Positions 25,121-34,455 are shown, numbered from the stretch's first letter. The stretch is DNA of 64,000 nucleotides from CAVXEH01 sp963805645 (GCA_963805645.1 CAWDVA010000006.1:310001-374000), one strand, 5' to 3'. The notes: a model not told the origin generated them from the letters alone. Numbers and translations: made by a program.

Positions 25121-27072
25121 CGCCGCACCACCATCCCGGCCTGCTGACCCATCTGCCCCAGCACGTTGTCCTTGTAGCTCTCCAACAGAACCTTCCCGTC
25201 AGGCGTGAACCGCTCCAGCTCGAGGCGGTCCATCGTGATGCAGTTGGTTGGACACCGTTCGACGCAGAGGTTGCAGCGGATGCAGCGCTCCTCGTCGATG
25301 ATCATGGCAATGCCGCGGGGCCACGACTGGAACAGGTCGATCTCGGGATCGTCGCCGCCCACCTGCGCCTTGTCGATCATGTAGATCACGCCCTCGGGGC
25401 AGACATCGGCGCAGAGTCCGCACAGGATACAGCGTGGTCCGTCGATGTTGATGTTGTGGTTGCACTGCAGGCAGCGCGACCCCTCCTCGATGGCGGACCG
25501 CGTGTCGTAGCCCACCTCGACCAGGCTCGTGAAGTCGCGACGCAGCTCCGGTGGCGCCATGGGAATGTGGTGGCGGGTGAAGGCCTCGTAGTCCTTGGGC
25601 ATGTCGTGCTCCAGGGCCTGGGTGATCACCGCCCGGTTGATGACCGGCAGCTCCTCGAGCGCCTCCCCGCGCTCGCCGCGCAGCCAGCGGTCGATGGCCC
25701 GCGCCGCCCTGCGGCCGCGGCCGGCCGACTCGATGATGGTGGCCGGGCCGGTAACGAAATCGCCGCAGGCGAAGACGCCCGGGGTGCTCGTCTCGAACGT
25801 GTCGGGGTTGATCGTGAGGTAGCCGCGCTTGAAGGCGAACGCGTCGCCATCGGCGCCGTTGCCGTTCCCGGCCGCGGGCGGCGTCCGCCAGGCCGAGACC
25901 GATCCGCCGGATACCACGGAGCGGCTGTCGGTCACGCCCAGATGGCGGTTGAGCTGGCTGCCGTACTGGCCCAGGACGTTGTTGTCCGCGGCCTGGCTGG
26001 TGCAGGGCACGACCATGTCGCAGGGGACCACGAATTCGCTGCCGGGGATGGGCTCCGCCGAGCGGCGTCCGGAAGCGTCCGGCCGGCCCAGGCGGGTCCG
26101 CTGGAACTTCATCCCCACGACCCGACCGTTCTCGTCACCGAGCACCTCCACCGGGGAGGCGAAGAACTCGAAGCGGACGCCCTCGAAGCGCGTCTCGTGC
26201 TGCTCCTCCTCGTCCACGACCATCTCGTCCGGGCCGCGGCGGTACAGGATGGTCGAGGTCTTGGCGCCGAGGCGCAGCGCCGTGCGCGAGGAGTCCATGG
26301 CGGTGTAGCCGCCGCCGATGACCAGCACGTGGTCGCCGACCCACTGCTCCTGGCCCAGGTTCGCGCGCTTGAGGAAGTCCACGCCGTAGATGACGCCCTC
26401 GAGCTCCTCTCCGGGGACGTTCATGGCCACCGGGAACATGCAGCCGGTGGCCACCACCACCGCGTCATGGCGCCTGCGGAGCTCGTCGAGCGTGACGTCG
26501 CGGCCGACCTCCACGTTGTAGTGGAACTCGACCCCGTGCTTGGCGACCCACGCCACGTCGAGCTCGATGACGTCGCGCGGGAGCCGGAACGCCGGAACGC
26601 CGATGAGCGTGGTCCCGCCGCCGGATGGAAGCGCGTCGTAGACGTGAACCTCATGGCCGTCCGCGGCGAGGTCCTTGGCGACCGAGAGCCCCGACGGGCC
26701 GGCGCCGATCACGCCCACGCTGTGACCGCTGGGTGCGGCGACCTGCACGTTGTCGGGCATGTTGTTGCCGTAATGCCAGTCCACCAGGAAGCGCTTCATG
26801 GCGCGGATGGCGAGTGGCTTGTCGATATCCGCGCGGCGGCAGGCCTTCTCGCAGGGCGCGCTGCACACGTACCCGCAGATGGCGGCGACCGGGTTCGGGT
26901 CGCGGGCGAGGATGTAGCCCTCCTCGAACCGGCCCTCTGCAGCCAGCATCAGGTACCCGCGGCAGTTGGTGTTGACCGGGCAGCCTTCCTGGCACTCGAT
27001 GTTGCACTGCAGCCAGTCGACGCCTACCTCGGCAGTCTGAAACCGGAGCGGAATTGCGTTCTCGGAGATCAA
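25117..27072 (-). CDS. GltD-like iron-sulfur flavoprotein heading the bc operon
   Basis: A 651-residue FAD/NAD(P)H and Fe-S electron-transfer protein. The N-terminus is the glutamate-synthase-small-subunit type Fe-S domain (C-N-I-E-C-Q-E-G-C-P, then C-G-Y-V-C-S-A-P-C-E-K-A-C). It is followed by an FAD site (G-A-G-P-S-G-L-S) and an NAD(P) site (G-G-G-Y-T-A-M-D). The C-terminus adds two [4Fe-4S] motifs, C-I-L-C-G-L-C-A-D-V-C-P and C-I-R-C-N-L-C-V-E-R-C-P. No glutamate synthase large subunit is nearby. Translational coupling to cytochrome b suggests it feeds electrons from NAD(P)H or ferredoxin to the quinone pool or the bc complex; this is inference. A strong promoter lies upstream. Confidence 0.88.
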   Translation of the reverse strand: MISENAIPLRFQTAEVGVDWLQCNIECQEGCPVNTNCRGYLMLAAEGRFEEGYILARDPNPVAAICGYVCSAPCEKACRRADIDKPLAIRAMKRFLVDWHYGNNMPDNVQVAAPSGHSVGVIGAGPSGLSVAKDLAADGHEVHVYDALPSGGGTTLIGVPAFRLPRDVIELDVAWVAKHGVEFHYNVEVGRDVTLDELRRRHDAVVVATGCMFPVAMNVPGEELEGVIYGVDFLKRANLGQEQWVGDHVLVIGGGYTAMDSSRTALRLGAKTSTILYRRGPDEMVVDEEEQHETRFEGVRFEFFASPVEVLGDENGRVVGMKFQRTRLGRPDASGRRSAEPIPGSEFVVPCDMVVPCTSQAADNNVLGQYGSQLNRHLGVTDSRSVVSGGSVSAWRTPPAAGNGNGADGDAFAFKRGYLTINPDTFETSTPGVFACGDFVTGPATIIESAGRGRRAARAIDRWLRGERGEALEELPVINRAVITQALEHDMPKDYEAFTRHHIPMAPPELRRDFTSLVEVGYDTRSAIEEGSRCLQCNHNINIDGPRCILCGLCADVCPEGVIYMIDKAQVGGDDPEIDLFQSWPRGIAMIIDEERCIRCNLCVERCPTNCITMDRLELERFTPDGKVLLESYKDNVLGQMGQQAGMVVRR

Positions 27073-27136
27073 GGGCGTCTTCGCTCGGTACGGGTCCGCG
27101 CAGCGGATGTGAAGGGGCGAGGTCGCGGCGTGCCCG

Positions 27137-27166
27137 ATGCTACCGTCCCCACGCTCAGCGTGTCAA
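27137..27166 (-). promoter_or_regulatory. Promoter of the cytochrome bc operon
   Basis: On the minus strand: consensus TTGACA (27166-27161), 18-base spacer, TAGCAT (27142-27137). It gives a leader of about 55 bases before the ATG at 27072 and is the best sigma-70-type promoter seen in the window. Confidence 0.65.
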
Positions 27167-27216
27167 AGCAATTTCCACGCGTCACGCGTGTTCACGGTCG
27201 ACCGAGCCGCGCCCGG

Positions 27217-29319
27217 TCAGCGGTAGAAGTGCGCCTCCATGATCTTTCGCACGATGGGCGCGGCGAAGTCGCCGCCGTTCCCGAGCGGGACGGTCACGAC
27301 CACGGTGGCCACGGCGATCGTGGGATCGTTCATGGGCGCGAACGCCGGGAACCAGGCATCCGGGTCGGGGCCGCCGGTCTCCGCGGTGCCGCTCTTGCCG
27401 GCGACCGCGATCGGGAATCCCAGGAAGGAGCGGTGCGCGGTGCCCAGCGACGAGGTCACCACCGCGCGCATGGTCGTCACCACGTAGTCCATCACGTCGC
27501 GACGCAGCCGGATCACGTGGTGGTAGGTGGGGTGGCTGTCGTAGACCACCGTCCCGTCAGGGAGCGTGGCCTTGAGGACGATGCGCGGCTGCCAGAGGAT
27601 CCCCCGGTTGCCCCAGGCGGCGTAGGCGGTCGCCAGCTGCAGCGGGGTGCCCAGGTAGGAGCCCTGGCCGATGGCGAGCTGGATCTGGTCGAAGGGACCG
27701 TACGGCGAGTACTTCCCGTTCCAGCGCGTGTGCGACTCGAAGTACGCCGCGTCCGGCAGGACACCGGCGCTCTCCGCCAGGAACGGGATGCCCGTGGGTT
27801 CCCCGAAGCCGAAGTTGTGCAGCAGGTCCGTCAGCGCCGTCGGGTGCTTCTCGTAGACCCGGACACTGAGCGGCATGTAGGTCGTGTTGCAGGAGAGCGC
27901 CATGGTGTCGACCCAGGTGCGCAGGCCGGGCAGCGTCTCGTACATCCAGTTCTTGAAGGTGAAGCCACTGTAGGTCCAGGTGCCCGGACACAGCATGCGG
28001 TCGGTGGTCTTGACGGTCCCGGTCTGCAACGCGGCGCCCAGCGTGAAGGGCTTGAAATCGGAGCCGGCCGGGTAGGTGCCCAGGACCGCCTTGTCGAGGA
28101 TCTGCTCCGACGACGGCTTCGCCAGCGCGATGCCTCCCAGCGTCTTGCCGAGCGTCATGGCGTTCGGATCGAAGCGCGGCAGGGAGGCGAGGACCCACAC
28201 GTCGCCGCTGGTGGGGTCGATGGCGGCGCTGCCGACCCGTGGATAGCGGGCCATGGCCGCCTCGGCCGCCCGCTGCAGGACGGGGTTGATGGTGATGGTC
28301 AGGTCCGCGCCGGGCACCATCGGCTCCTGCAGGACGCTCACCGGGTCGATCCCGGGACGGACCGCCGTGAGGGTGAAGCCCGGGGAGCCGCGCAGGAGGT
28401 CCTCCGCACCGCGCTCGAGGCCGCTGCGCCCCACCCAGTCACCGGCCCGGTATCCCCGGGCGGCGAGGGTCTTGAGGTCCTCGGCGGTGATCTTGCTGGC
28501 ATAGCCGATGGCCTGCCCGGCCAGGTACTCCTGCGGATACACCCGCATGCCGTCGCCGCGGGTCTCGGCGAAGACCGTTCCGTCGGTCGCCACGATCTTT
28601 CCGCGGGGCGACGTCTGCCGCGAGAGCTCCAGGCTGCCGTCCGTCCCGAGCTCGGGGAACAGCGAAGCCGGGCTCCAGCGCACCTGCCAGTCCGCGGCGC
28701 CACGGACGAGAACCAGGGTCCGATCGAGCGTGACATCGCCGAACAGGTCGGTGGTGAGATCGACGGTGGCGTCGACGGCCATGGCCGGTACCGGGCCGGG
28801 GAGGATGGGACCCGGGCTCGCCGCCTCGAACGTGGCCGAGGGAGCGGGGCTGGCGGCGACCGACCCGGCCGGGGTGGGCTCCACCGTGGCCGGTTCGTTC
28901 GAGGTGGCCGGGAGCGGGCCGCTGCCCGTCGGCGCGGCGCTCGGCGCCGGCGTCGGGACCAGGTCGGGCGGCACGGGCTCGGGAGGCAGGGCGGTCGGCA
29001 CCGCATCGCCCGCGGTGGCGCTCACCCTGGTGAGGCGCACGAGGCTCGCGAACTGCTGGTACAGGCCCACGAAGCGGTCGTGCCCGTAGGCCTGCTGGTC
29101 CGCGGGTGCGATCAGCTCCCACATCCGCTCGGTGTTGCCTGCCATCCAGGCAGCCAGGAACTTGCGCGCCACGAGGCCCGCTCGGTCGACCGGCGGCACG
29201 GGCGCGGGGGTCGGGTACGGCGTGGGGGAGGGACCGGTGGAGCACGCGCTGATGGCGAGCAGCATCGTGGCGAGCACCACGGCTGCCGGGCGCCATCTCC
29301 GCCCCCTGCGCAGCATCAT
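27217..29319 (-). CDS. Penicillin-binding protein 2-type transpeptidase, lipoprotein
   Basis: A 700-residue peptidoglycan cross-linking enzyme. The N-terminus has a lipoprotein signal ending L-A-I-S-A-C. It is followed by an NTF2-like (MecA-N type) domain, a long P/T/A-rich insertion, a PBP dimerisation domain and the transpeptidase domain. All three active-site motifs are present: S-D-F-K (S-x-x-K), S-C-N (S-x-N) and K-S-G-T. The overlap ATGATG with the PIG-L stop sets the start at 29319 or 29316. The MecA-N-like domain recalls low-affinity PBPs, but beta-lactam sensitivity cannot be read from sequence. Confidence 0.92.
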   Translation of the reverse strand: MMLRRGRRWRPAAVVLATMLLAISACSTGPSPTPYPTPAPVPPVDRAGLVARKFLAAWMAGNTERMWELIAPADQQAYGHDRFVGLYQQFASLVRLTRVSATAGDAVPTALPPEPVPPDLVPTPAPSAAPTGSGPLPATSNEPATVEPTPAGSVAASPAPSATFEAASPGPILPGPVPAMAVDATVDLTTDLFGDVTLDRTLVLVRGAADWQVRWSPASLFPELGTDGSLELSRQTSPRGKIVATDGTVFAETRGDGMRVYPQEYLAGQAIGYASKITAEDLKTLAARGYRAGDWVGRSGLERGAEDLLRGSPGFTLTAVRPGIDPVSVLQEPMVPGADLTITINPVLQRAAEAAMARYPRVGSAAIDPTSGDVWVLASLPRFDPNAMTLGKTLGGIALAKPSSEQILDKAVLGTYPAGSDFKPFTLGAALQTGTVKTTDRMLCPGTWTYSGFTFKNWMYETLPGLRTWVDTMALSCNTTYMPLSVRVYEKHPTALTDLLHNFGFGEPTGIPFLAESAGVLPDAAYFESHTRWNGKYSPYGPFDQIQLAIGQGSYLGTPLQLATAYAAWGNRGILWQPRIVLKATLPDGTVVYDSHPTYHHVIRLRRDVMDYVVTTMRAVVTSSLGTAHRSFLGFPIAVAGKSGTAETGGPDPDAWFPAFAPMNDPTIAVATVVVTVPLGNGGDFAAPIVRKIMEAHFYR

Positions 29320-30035
29320 CGAGCGAGCATCACCCGGCGGAATCCCTCCGCGGCGGGGTAGCCGGCGCGCTCGCCGAGCTCCTCGGAGGTCCGGCGCAGC
29401 CAGCGCTCCGTATCGGCGAACTCGCGGAACTGGCTCTCGTGACAGCGCAGGGCAGCGATCTTGCGGTCCACGGTCTCGCCGATGTCGACCAGCTGATTCG
29501 CCTCGTTCGTGCTCCACAGGTAGAGCTCGGCGACCTTCCAGGGGCCCAGGCCCGCCTCGAAGTGCTCATGCAGGTTCAACGGGTCTCTCGCGGTGGGGAA
29601 GACGGCGTCCACGGTGACCATGCCGACCGCCCGGTGGTCGGGGTGGTTCACCCACTCGTTGTTGACGAAGAGCACGGTGGGGTCGTGGGTCATCACGATC
29701 TCCGGCTGGAACCTGCGGATCGCGTACGTGATCCGCTCGCGGAGCCGAAGGCTTGGCTCGACCTGGCCGTCGGGCTCGTCGAGGAAGTCAACCCCCTCCA
29801 CTCCCAGCTCCGCGGCGGCGCGTCGCTGCTCAGCCTCCCGCAGCAGGCCCAGCGCCCGGGGGTCAATGGCCGGGTCGTCGCTCCCCTTGTCGCCGCGGGT
29901 GACGAGCAGGTACCGGACGCGGGCGCCCTCGTCGATCCAGCGGGCGACGGTGCCGGCGGCACCGAACTCGATGTCATCGGGATGGGCCGCAACCACGAGG
30001 ACGCGCTCGGGAGTCGGGAGTCGATCGGTCGGCAT
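29316..30035 (-). CDS. PIG-L/LmbE-family zinc deacetylase
   Basis: The zinc-binding motif A-H-P-D-D-I-E-F is near the N-terminus, with H-P-D-H further on. Length of 239 residues is typical. Family members remove acetyl groups from GlcNAc moieties (mycothiol or bacillithiol synthesis, GPI anchors, antibiotics). The 4-base overlap with the PBP gene suggests a cell-envelope amino-sugar substrate or simple co-transcription; the substrate is not determinable here. Confidence 0.9.
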   Translation of the reverse strand: MPTDRLPTPERVLVVAAHPDDIEFGAAGTVARWIDEGARVRYLLVTRGDKGSDDPAIDPRALGLLREAEQRRAAAELGVEGVDFLDEPDGQVEPSLRLRERITYAIRRFQPEIVMTHDPTVLFVNNEWVNHPDHRAVGMVTVDAVFPTARDPLNLHEHFEAGLGPWKVAELYLWSTNEANQLVDIGETVDRKIAALRCHESQFREFADTERWLRRTSEELGERAGYPAAEGFRRVMLAR

Positions 30036-30169
30036 GGGATGGGTGTGGTCAGCCCTTCGCTCGATACGCGGCGCATCGCGCCCGGGTGAGCGGTCAGCCG
30101 CCGGGCAATCCTATCAGCAGCCCGCCGCGGCGCTGGGAGCAGCTCCGCCACGATCGCCCGTCAGCCTCG

Positions 30170-33019
30170 TCACGCGGGCAGCCTGACCGGTTCGGGCTGC
30201 CCGGTCATGGCCGATGGGGCCTGCCCTGGTCCGCGGTCCGACGCGGGGCCTGCGGCTGCGTCACCCGGGCGCCGCAGCACGGTCCGCGAGCGGAGGCGAA
30301 CGTGCCGGTCGCGCGGCTCGACCAGGGTCGACTCCGCCCAGGTCGCCACCGCATCGTCGTGGCTGAACAGGACCACCTGGCGCTCGCGGCTCAGCTCGTG
30401 GAGGACCCGCAGCAGCCCCGCCCTCCGCTCACCGTCGGCCTGGGCAGTCACCTCGTCGAGCAGGAGCGGCGCCGTCTCCCCGGTCGTGACCAGGTGCTGT
30501 GCCATGGCCACCCGGAGCAGCAGGTAGATCTGCTCCCGTGTCCCGGCAGAGAGCAGGCGCGCTGTCCGCCAGGAACCGGTGGCGGCCTCGCGAACCTGGA
30601 TCGACAGGTCGGCCGGGTCGACGCTCACCTCCTCGTAGGCACCGCCGCTGACGACGGGCAGCCAGCGCTGCACCGCGGAGGCCAGAACCGGCGCCAGGTC
30701 GCGATGCACGCGCTCCTGCGCCTGTCGCAGCAATCGCAGCGTCTCATCGATGATCCCCGCCAGCGTCTGCACCCGCTCCAGCTCGGAAGCCGCCGCGGCG
30801 ACGGCCTCCTCCGCCTCGGTGACGTCGGGGAGCCCGTCGCGGAGGACCTCCAGGGCACCTCGCAGCTCATGTGCCGCGCGATCCACCTCGGCGGTCGTGT
30901 CGCGGCGCTCCGCCAGCTGGCGGTCCAGGTCCGGCACGTGTGCGAGCGTCTCCACCTCGGCCGGTTCCAGGCCGGCGGCGAGCGCCGCGGCCTCACGGGA
31001 CTGCTGCTCCGCGTCCTCACGGATCGCCGTCAGCGACCGCCCATCCAGGATGCGGGACAGCTCATGCCACTCCTCGATGGCGGACTGGTTGGCGCCGATG
31101 GCGTCGGAGCGTCGCTGCTGCCAGTCGCGAAGAGCCGACTCGAGGTGCTGGGGGTCACCCTCCGGGGCCAACCCAACCCGGGCGGCGGCGTCGGCCAGCG
31201 CGCTCGCGACGGAGCCGATGGCCCGGTCGACGGCCGCAGCGGTGTCCTCTGCCGCCCGACGAGCGGCAAGCTCGCGCCGGACGGAGCCCGCGCGCGCGGC
31301 TGCCTCCGCCTGGACGCGGCGCGCCTCGCAGGCCGTCTCGTACGCCGACCAGGCCCGGCGCGGGTCCGCCTCGTCGGCGACGCCGCGCTCGGAGAGAGCG
31401 GCCAGCAGATCCCCGGCGACGCCCCGAGCCCGCTCCGCCAGCTGCGCTCGTCGCGCCCGCCGCTCGGCGGCGCGGCCCGCCTCGCGGATGCGTTCCGACG
31501 TGCGATCGGCGAGTGCTTCGAGCGCCACCGGGTCCTCCGGCCAGCCGTGCTCGCGCGCCTCCGCCGCAGCCGACGCCCGTTCCGCGTGCGCGCGTGCCTG
31601 TGCCTCCCGATACGGCGCCAGCGACGCCTCCAGGGTCAGCACGCGCTCGCGTGCCGCGCGCACTCCCGCTCGGGCACGCCAACCCCACGCCGCGACGGCG
31701 ACACCGATCACGGCCAGCGCGATGCCGGCGACCAGCAACAGCGTCAGCGCGACGAGGACACCGACCGCCAGGAAGCCAGCGCCGGCCAGCACGGGCAGCG
31801 TCGAGGATCGCCCTTCCGATGTCGCGCCGCGGGCCGCGGCGAGCTCCCCTTCGAGAGCCTCGGCCCCGGCGGGCATGGGAGCGGCCATGCGCCGGGCAAC
31901 TGATCGCATGGTGTTCACGGTCGCCTCGTCGGCCGGATCGCCGGCGTTGGGCTCTTCCCCGAGCATCGCGATCGCCTCCTCGGCGCGCTCCAGCTCGCGG
32001 AGCAGCTCCCGCAGCGCCGGGTCGGGTCGCAGGTCGCCGGCCGGCGGGGAGGGCAGCGCGGCGAGCTCGGCGGCGAGGGCATCGCTGGTGGCTCCCTCGA
32101 GCACGACGGGCGATGGGCGACGCTCCCAGCCGACGATCGCAGCGGCGACCGCGTCGGCGGTCGCGTCGCGCTCGCTGAGCGCCGGCGGCGCATCCGGGTG
32201 ACGGCCGGAGAGCTCCGCGGCACGCGCGGCGAGCACCGCCGCCCGCCGCGCGCCGACCAGTGCCTTGGCGGCGACGGCCACGGCGAGCGCCCGGCGCGCA
32301 TCGGCAAGGCGCTGCTCCGCCTCCTCGGCCCGGCGCGCATGCTCGAGGTGCTCGAGGTGACGCGTCCGGGCGACGCCGAGCGCCTCCGTTGCACCCGCGA
32401 GGCGGACCCGGGCCATCCGCAGCGGACCCTTTGCGGCGACCGTGTCCGCGCCGACCGCCTCCTTGCGGAATTCGACGAGCCGCTCGATCGCCTGGGCTGC
32501 GGTGGCATCCGTGCCCCGGGTCGCGGCCGCGCGCTGCATCTGCTCCTGGAGCTGATCGGCGGCATCGGCGACGGCAAGGATCTCCGCCTGGCTGACCGAG
32601 ACGGTCGCGGCGAACGCGTCGCGGTCCAGGCCAAGCCAGCGCGAAGCATCCGGCGTCCCGTCGAGGATCTCGTCCGACACGTCGCGTCCCAGGCCGACGT
32701 CGATCGCCCGGCAGGCGACCTTTCCGGCGAGGTCCTGGTGGATGTCGATGGTGCGCCCGTCGTCGAGATCGAGGCGGGCCTCAACTTCCCAGCGGTCCGG
32801 GATGTCCCACGGCCGGTGGCGTTCCGCCAGTTCCGCCTCCGCGTTCGTGGCACGGCCGCGGCCGCGGCGGACCCCGGTGATCGCGAGCCGGGTCGCGGCG
32901 TGCCAGCTGGACTTCCCGGCCTCGTTGGGCCCGGTGACCACGGTCATCCCGGGCGCGAGGTCGAGCGTCTCGCCCTCGAATGGACCGAAGGCTCGCGCAA
33001 CGACCCGCTGGATCCGCAC
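30170..33019 (-). CDS. YhaN/SbcC-like SMC-type ATPase with a membrane hairpin
   Basis: A 949-residue P-loop ATPase. Walker A is G-P-N-E-A-G-K-S-S at about 30-38. Long coiled coils follow, interrupted near the middle by two hydrophobic segments (V-L-A-G-A-G-F-L-A-V-G-V and I-A-L-A-V-I-G-V-A-V-A-A-W). The C-terminal lobe has L-S-A-G-T-R-E-Q (signature) and L-L-L-D-E-V (Walker B). This matches YhaN-type proteins, which have membrane segments where Rad50/SbcC has the zinc hook. It starts (GTG) 2 bases after the partner nuclease gene, so the pair should form one complex acting on DNA ends near the membrane. Confidence 0.85.
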   Translation of the reverse strand: MRIQRVVARAFGPFEGETLDLAPGMTVVTGPNEAGKSSWHAATRLAITGVRRGRGRATNAEAELAERHRPWDIPDRWEVEARLDLDDGRTIDIHQDLAGKVACRAIDVGLGRDVSDEILDGTPDASRWLGLDRDAFAATVSVSQAEILAVADAADQLQEQMQRAAATRGTDATAAQAIERLVEFRKEAVGADTVAAKGPLRMARVRLAGATEALGVARTRHLEHLEHARRAEEAEQRLADARRALAVAVAAKALVGARRAAVLAARAAELSGRHPDAPPALSERDATADAVAAAIVGWERRPSPVVLEGATSDALAAELAALPSPPAGDLRPDPALRELLRELERAEEAIAMLGEEPNAGDPADEATVNTMRSVARRMAAPMPAGAEALEGELAAARGATSEGRSSTLPVLAGAGFLAVGVLVALTLLLVAGIALAVIGVAVAAWGWRARAGVRAARERVLTLEASLAPYREAQARAHAERASAAAEAREHGWPEDPVALEALADRTSERIREAGRAAERRARRAQLAERARGVAGDLLAALSERGVADEADPRRAWSAYETACEARRVQAEAAARAGSVRRELAARRAAEDTAAAVDRAIGSVASALADAAARVGLAPEGDPQHLESALRDWQQRRSDAIGANQSAIEEWHELSRILDGRSLTAIREDAEQQSREAAALAAGLEPAEVETLAHVPDLDRQLAERRDTTAEVDRAAHELRGALEVLRDGLPDVTEAEEAVAAAASELERVQTLAGIIDETLRLLRQAQERVHRDLAPVLASAVQRWLPVVSGGAYEEVSVDPADLSIQVREAATGSWRTARLLSAGTREQIYLLLRVAMAQHLVTTGETAPLLLDEVTAQADGERRAGLLRVLHELSRERQVVLFSHDDAVATWAESTLVEPRDRHVRLRSRTVLRRPGDAAAGPASDRGPGQAPSAMTGQPEPVRLPA

Positions 33020-33021
33020 GG

Positions 33022-34113
33022 TCAGGCGACCTCCAGGTCGCGACGGCCCTCGAGCGCTCGGAGCCCGGTGAGGACCACCCGGCGACGCTGCTCGGGATCC
33101 TCGATAGCCTCGGCGGCTCGCGCGAAATGGCCACGGACCGTGGACTCGCGCCCGATGGCCGCCAGGTCGTAGCGGGTGTCGAGCCGACCCACGCGCAGCA
33201 CGACATCCGGCCGGCCCGCGGTGATCCGTGACAGCTCGCGCCGGTCCAGCTCCAGGCTGGGGGCGACCTCACCGCTGAGGGTGACCCGAATGCAGCCGCC
33301 GCGCCCCTCCAGCGCGGTGCCAATGGCGCGCTCGACCTCGTCCATGTGCGCGGCCCCGTCGAGCGTGACGACCAGGTCGTGCACCTCGCTGACGGCCACG
33401 ACCCGCCGCTCGCGGCGCACCGTGCCGTCCACCCCAACCTCCGCGAGGATCGCGCCGCGCTCTCCCTGCTCTCCGAACTCGAGCGGATCCGGGTTGCCCG
33501 GATACGTGTAGCGCTCCGCGTCGCGCGGGACGTGATAGTGCCCCAGGAAGGCGTGGTGGATGCCGGCCGCTTCCAGCTCCGCGGCATCGAACGGTGCGTG
33601 CGGCTGCTTGCCGCTCTCCTGCCATCCGAGCGCCCCGCGTTCCGAGGCGTGGGCGAGGGCCAGGTGGACGCCGTCGCGGTCCGGCCGGAAGTCGGCAAAG
33701 AAGGGGTCCGTGTTTGCTGGCGCGCGGTGCGCCGCGCCCCACAGGGTGAGCCCGTCGGCGAGGGTCACCGGCTCCAGCGACGCCTCGCGGAAGATGCGCA
33801 CGTTCGCCGACCATTCGGCAAGGGCGTACGGGCTGCGCGGCGAGAGCCAGTCGTGGTTGCCGGGAGCCAGGTAAACGGGAAGCCCAACCTCGGCGAAGCT
33901 CCCGCGCAGGAACTCCACGCTGTCCGGGCTGACGCGATCGTGCTCGAACAGGTCACCCGCGCACAGGATGGCGTCCACGCGCTCGTCGGCGGCGAGGCGG
34001 AGGATCCGGGTCAGCGTCTCACGCCGGTTGCGGCGTCGGACACGTGCCGTCTCCGGGGTCGCCCATGCGAACGGAGCGTCGAGGTGCAGGTCGGCGAAAT
34101 GGAGGAGCTTCAT
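33022..34113 (-). CDS. YhaO/SbcD-like metallophosphoesterase nuclease
   Basis: A calcineurin-like phosphoesterase of 363 residues. The metal motifs are all present: F-A-D-L-H-L-D near the N-terminus, C-A-G-D-L-F-E-H, P-G-N-H-D-W, and the later G-H-Y-H. The C-terminal capping domain resembles those of SbcD/Mre11. It precedes the YhaN-like ATPase by 2 bases on the same strand. Expected role is double-strand-break processing, relevant to the Ku/ligase genes at 54-59 kb. Confidence 0.9.
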   Translation of the reverse strand: MKLLHFADLHLDAPFAWATPETARVRRRNRRETLTRILRLAADERVDAILCAGDLFEHDRVSPDSVEFLRGSFAEVGLPVYLAPGNHDWLSPRSPYALAEWSANVRIFREASLEPVTLADGLTLWGAAHRAPANTDPFFADFRPDRDGVHLALAHASERGALGWQESGKQPHAPFDAAELEAAGIHHAFLGHYHVPRDAERYTYPGNPDPLEFGEQGERGAILAEVGVDGTVRRERRVVAVSEVHDLVVTLDGAAHMDEVERAIGTALEGRGGCIRVTLSGEVAPSLELDRRELSRITAGRPDVVLRVGRLDTRYDLAAIGRESTVRGHFARAAEAIEDPEQRRRVVLTGLRALEGRRDLEVA

Positions 34114-34176
34114 GAGCGATCGGTTCGAAGCCTACCCGATCGGCACGACAGCTCGGCTGTCGCGAGGACACGGAAC

Positions 34177-34197
34177 GGGCCGCCTCGCGGGCGGCCC
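34177..34197 (-). terminator. Stem-loop between the small membrane protein gene and yhaO
   Basis: GGGCCGCC (34177-34184) and GGCGGCCC (34190-34197) form a perfect 8-base stem with a 5-base loop. It lies downstream of the 34221-34367 gene on the minus strand. The following bases (GTTCCGTGTCC) are only mildly T-rich. Confidence 0.45.
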
Positions 34198-34210
34198 GCC
34201 GCCATCGGTC
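34198..34210. repeat. Copy of the dispersed GACCGATGGCGG motif
   Basis: GCCGCCATCGGTC, the reverse complement of GACCGATGGCGGC, lies in the short intergenic region directly next to the terminator-like hairpin. Confidence 0.4.
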
Positions 34211-34220
34211 TGTGAGGTGG

Positions 34221-34367
34221 TCAGCCGGCCCGCCTCCCGGCCAGCAGCTGGAACAGCAGCACGGCCAGGGCGAGCACGAGCAGCAGGTGAATGAAGCCTG
34301 CGCCGATGCCGCCGATCAGGCCCAGCAGCCAGAGGATGAGCAGGACGACGACAAGCGTCCAGAGCAT
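34221..34367 (-). CDS. Small two-helix membrane protein, lmo0937 family
   Basis: A 48-residue protein starting M-L-W-T-L-V-V-V-L-L-I-L-W-L-L-G, with two hydrophobic helices around G-G-I-G-A-G-F-I-H-L-L-L-V. This is the pattern of the lmo0937 family of tiny membrane proteins. The ATG at 34367 was chosen because AAGGAGGAG sits just upstream; a longer frame to 34436 would bury that site. The 34456-34605 gene upstream encodes a similar protein. Confidence 0.8.
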   Translation of the reverse strand: MLWTLVVVLLILWLLGLIGGIGAGFIHLLLVLALAVLLFQLLAGRRAG

Positions 34368-34455
34368 CGGGCTCCTCCTTCCTTCGGCACGCGCCGGAGG
34401 GCGTGGGTCGTCCGGTGGGAGCCTTCCATGCGGCATGCCAGCGCGGCGGCCGGGG

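Noticed and set aside
25456..29361. A 1301-codon open frame on the plus strand
   Set aside because: It lies antisense to the flavoprotein and PBP genes, whose motifs are unmistakable. Very high GC removes stop codons from opposite frames. The translation is low-complexity R/G/H/V-rich with no domain.
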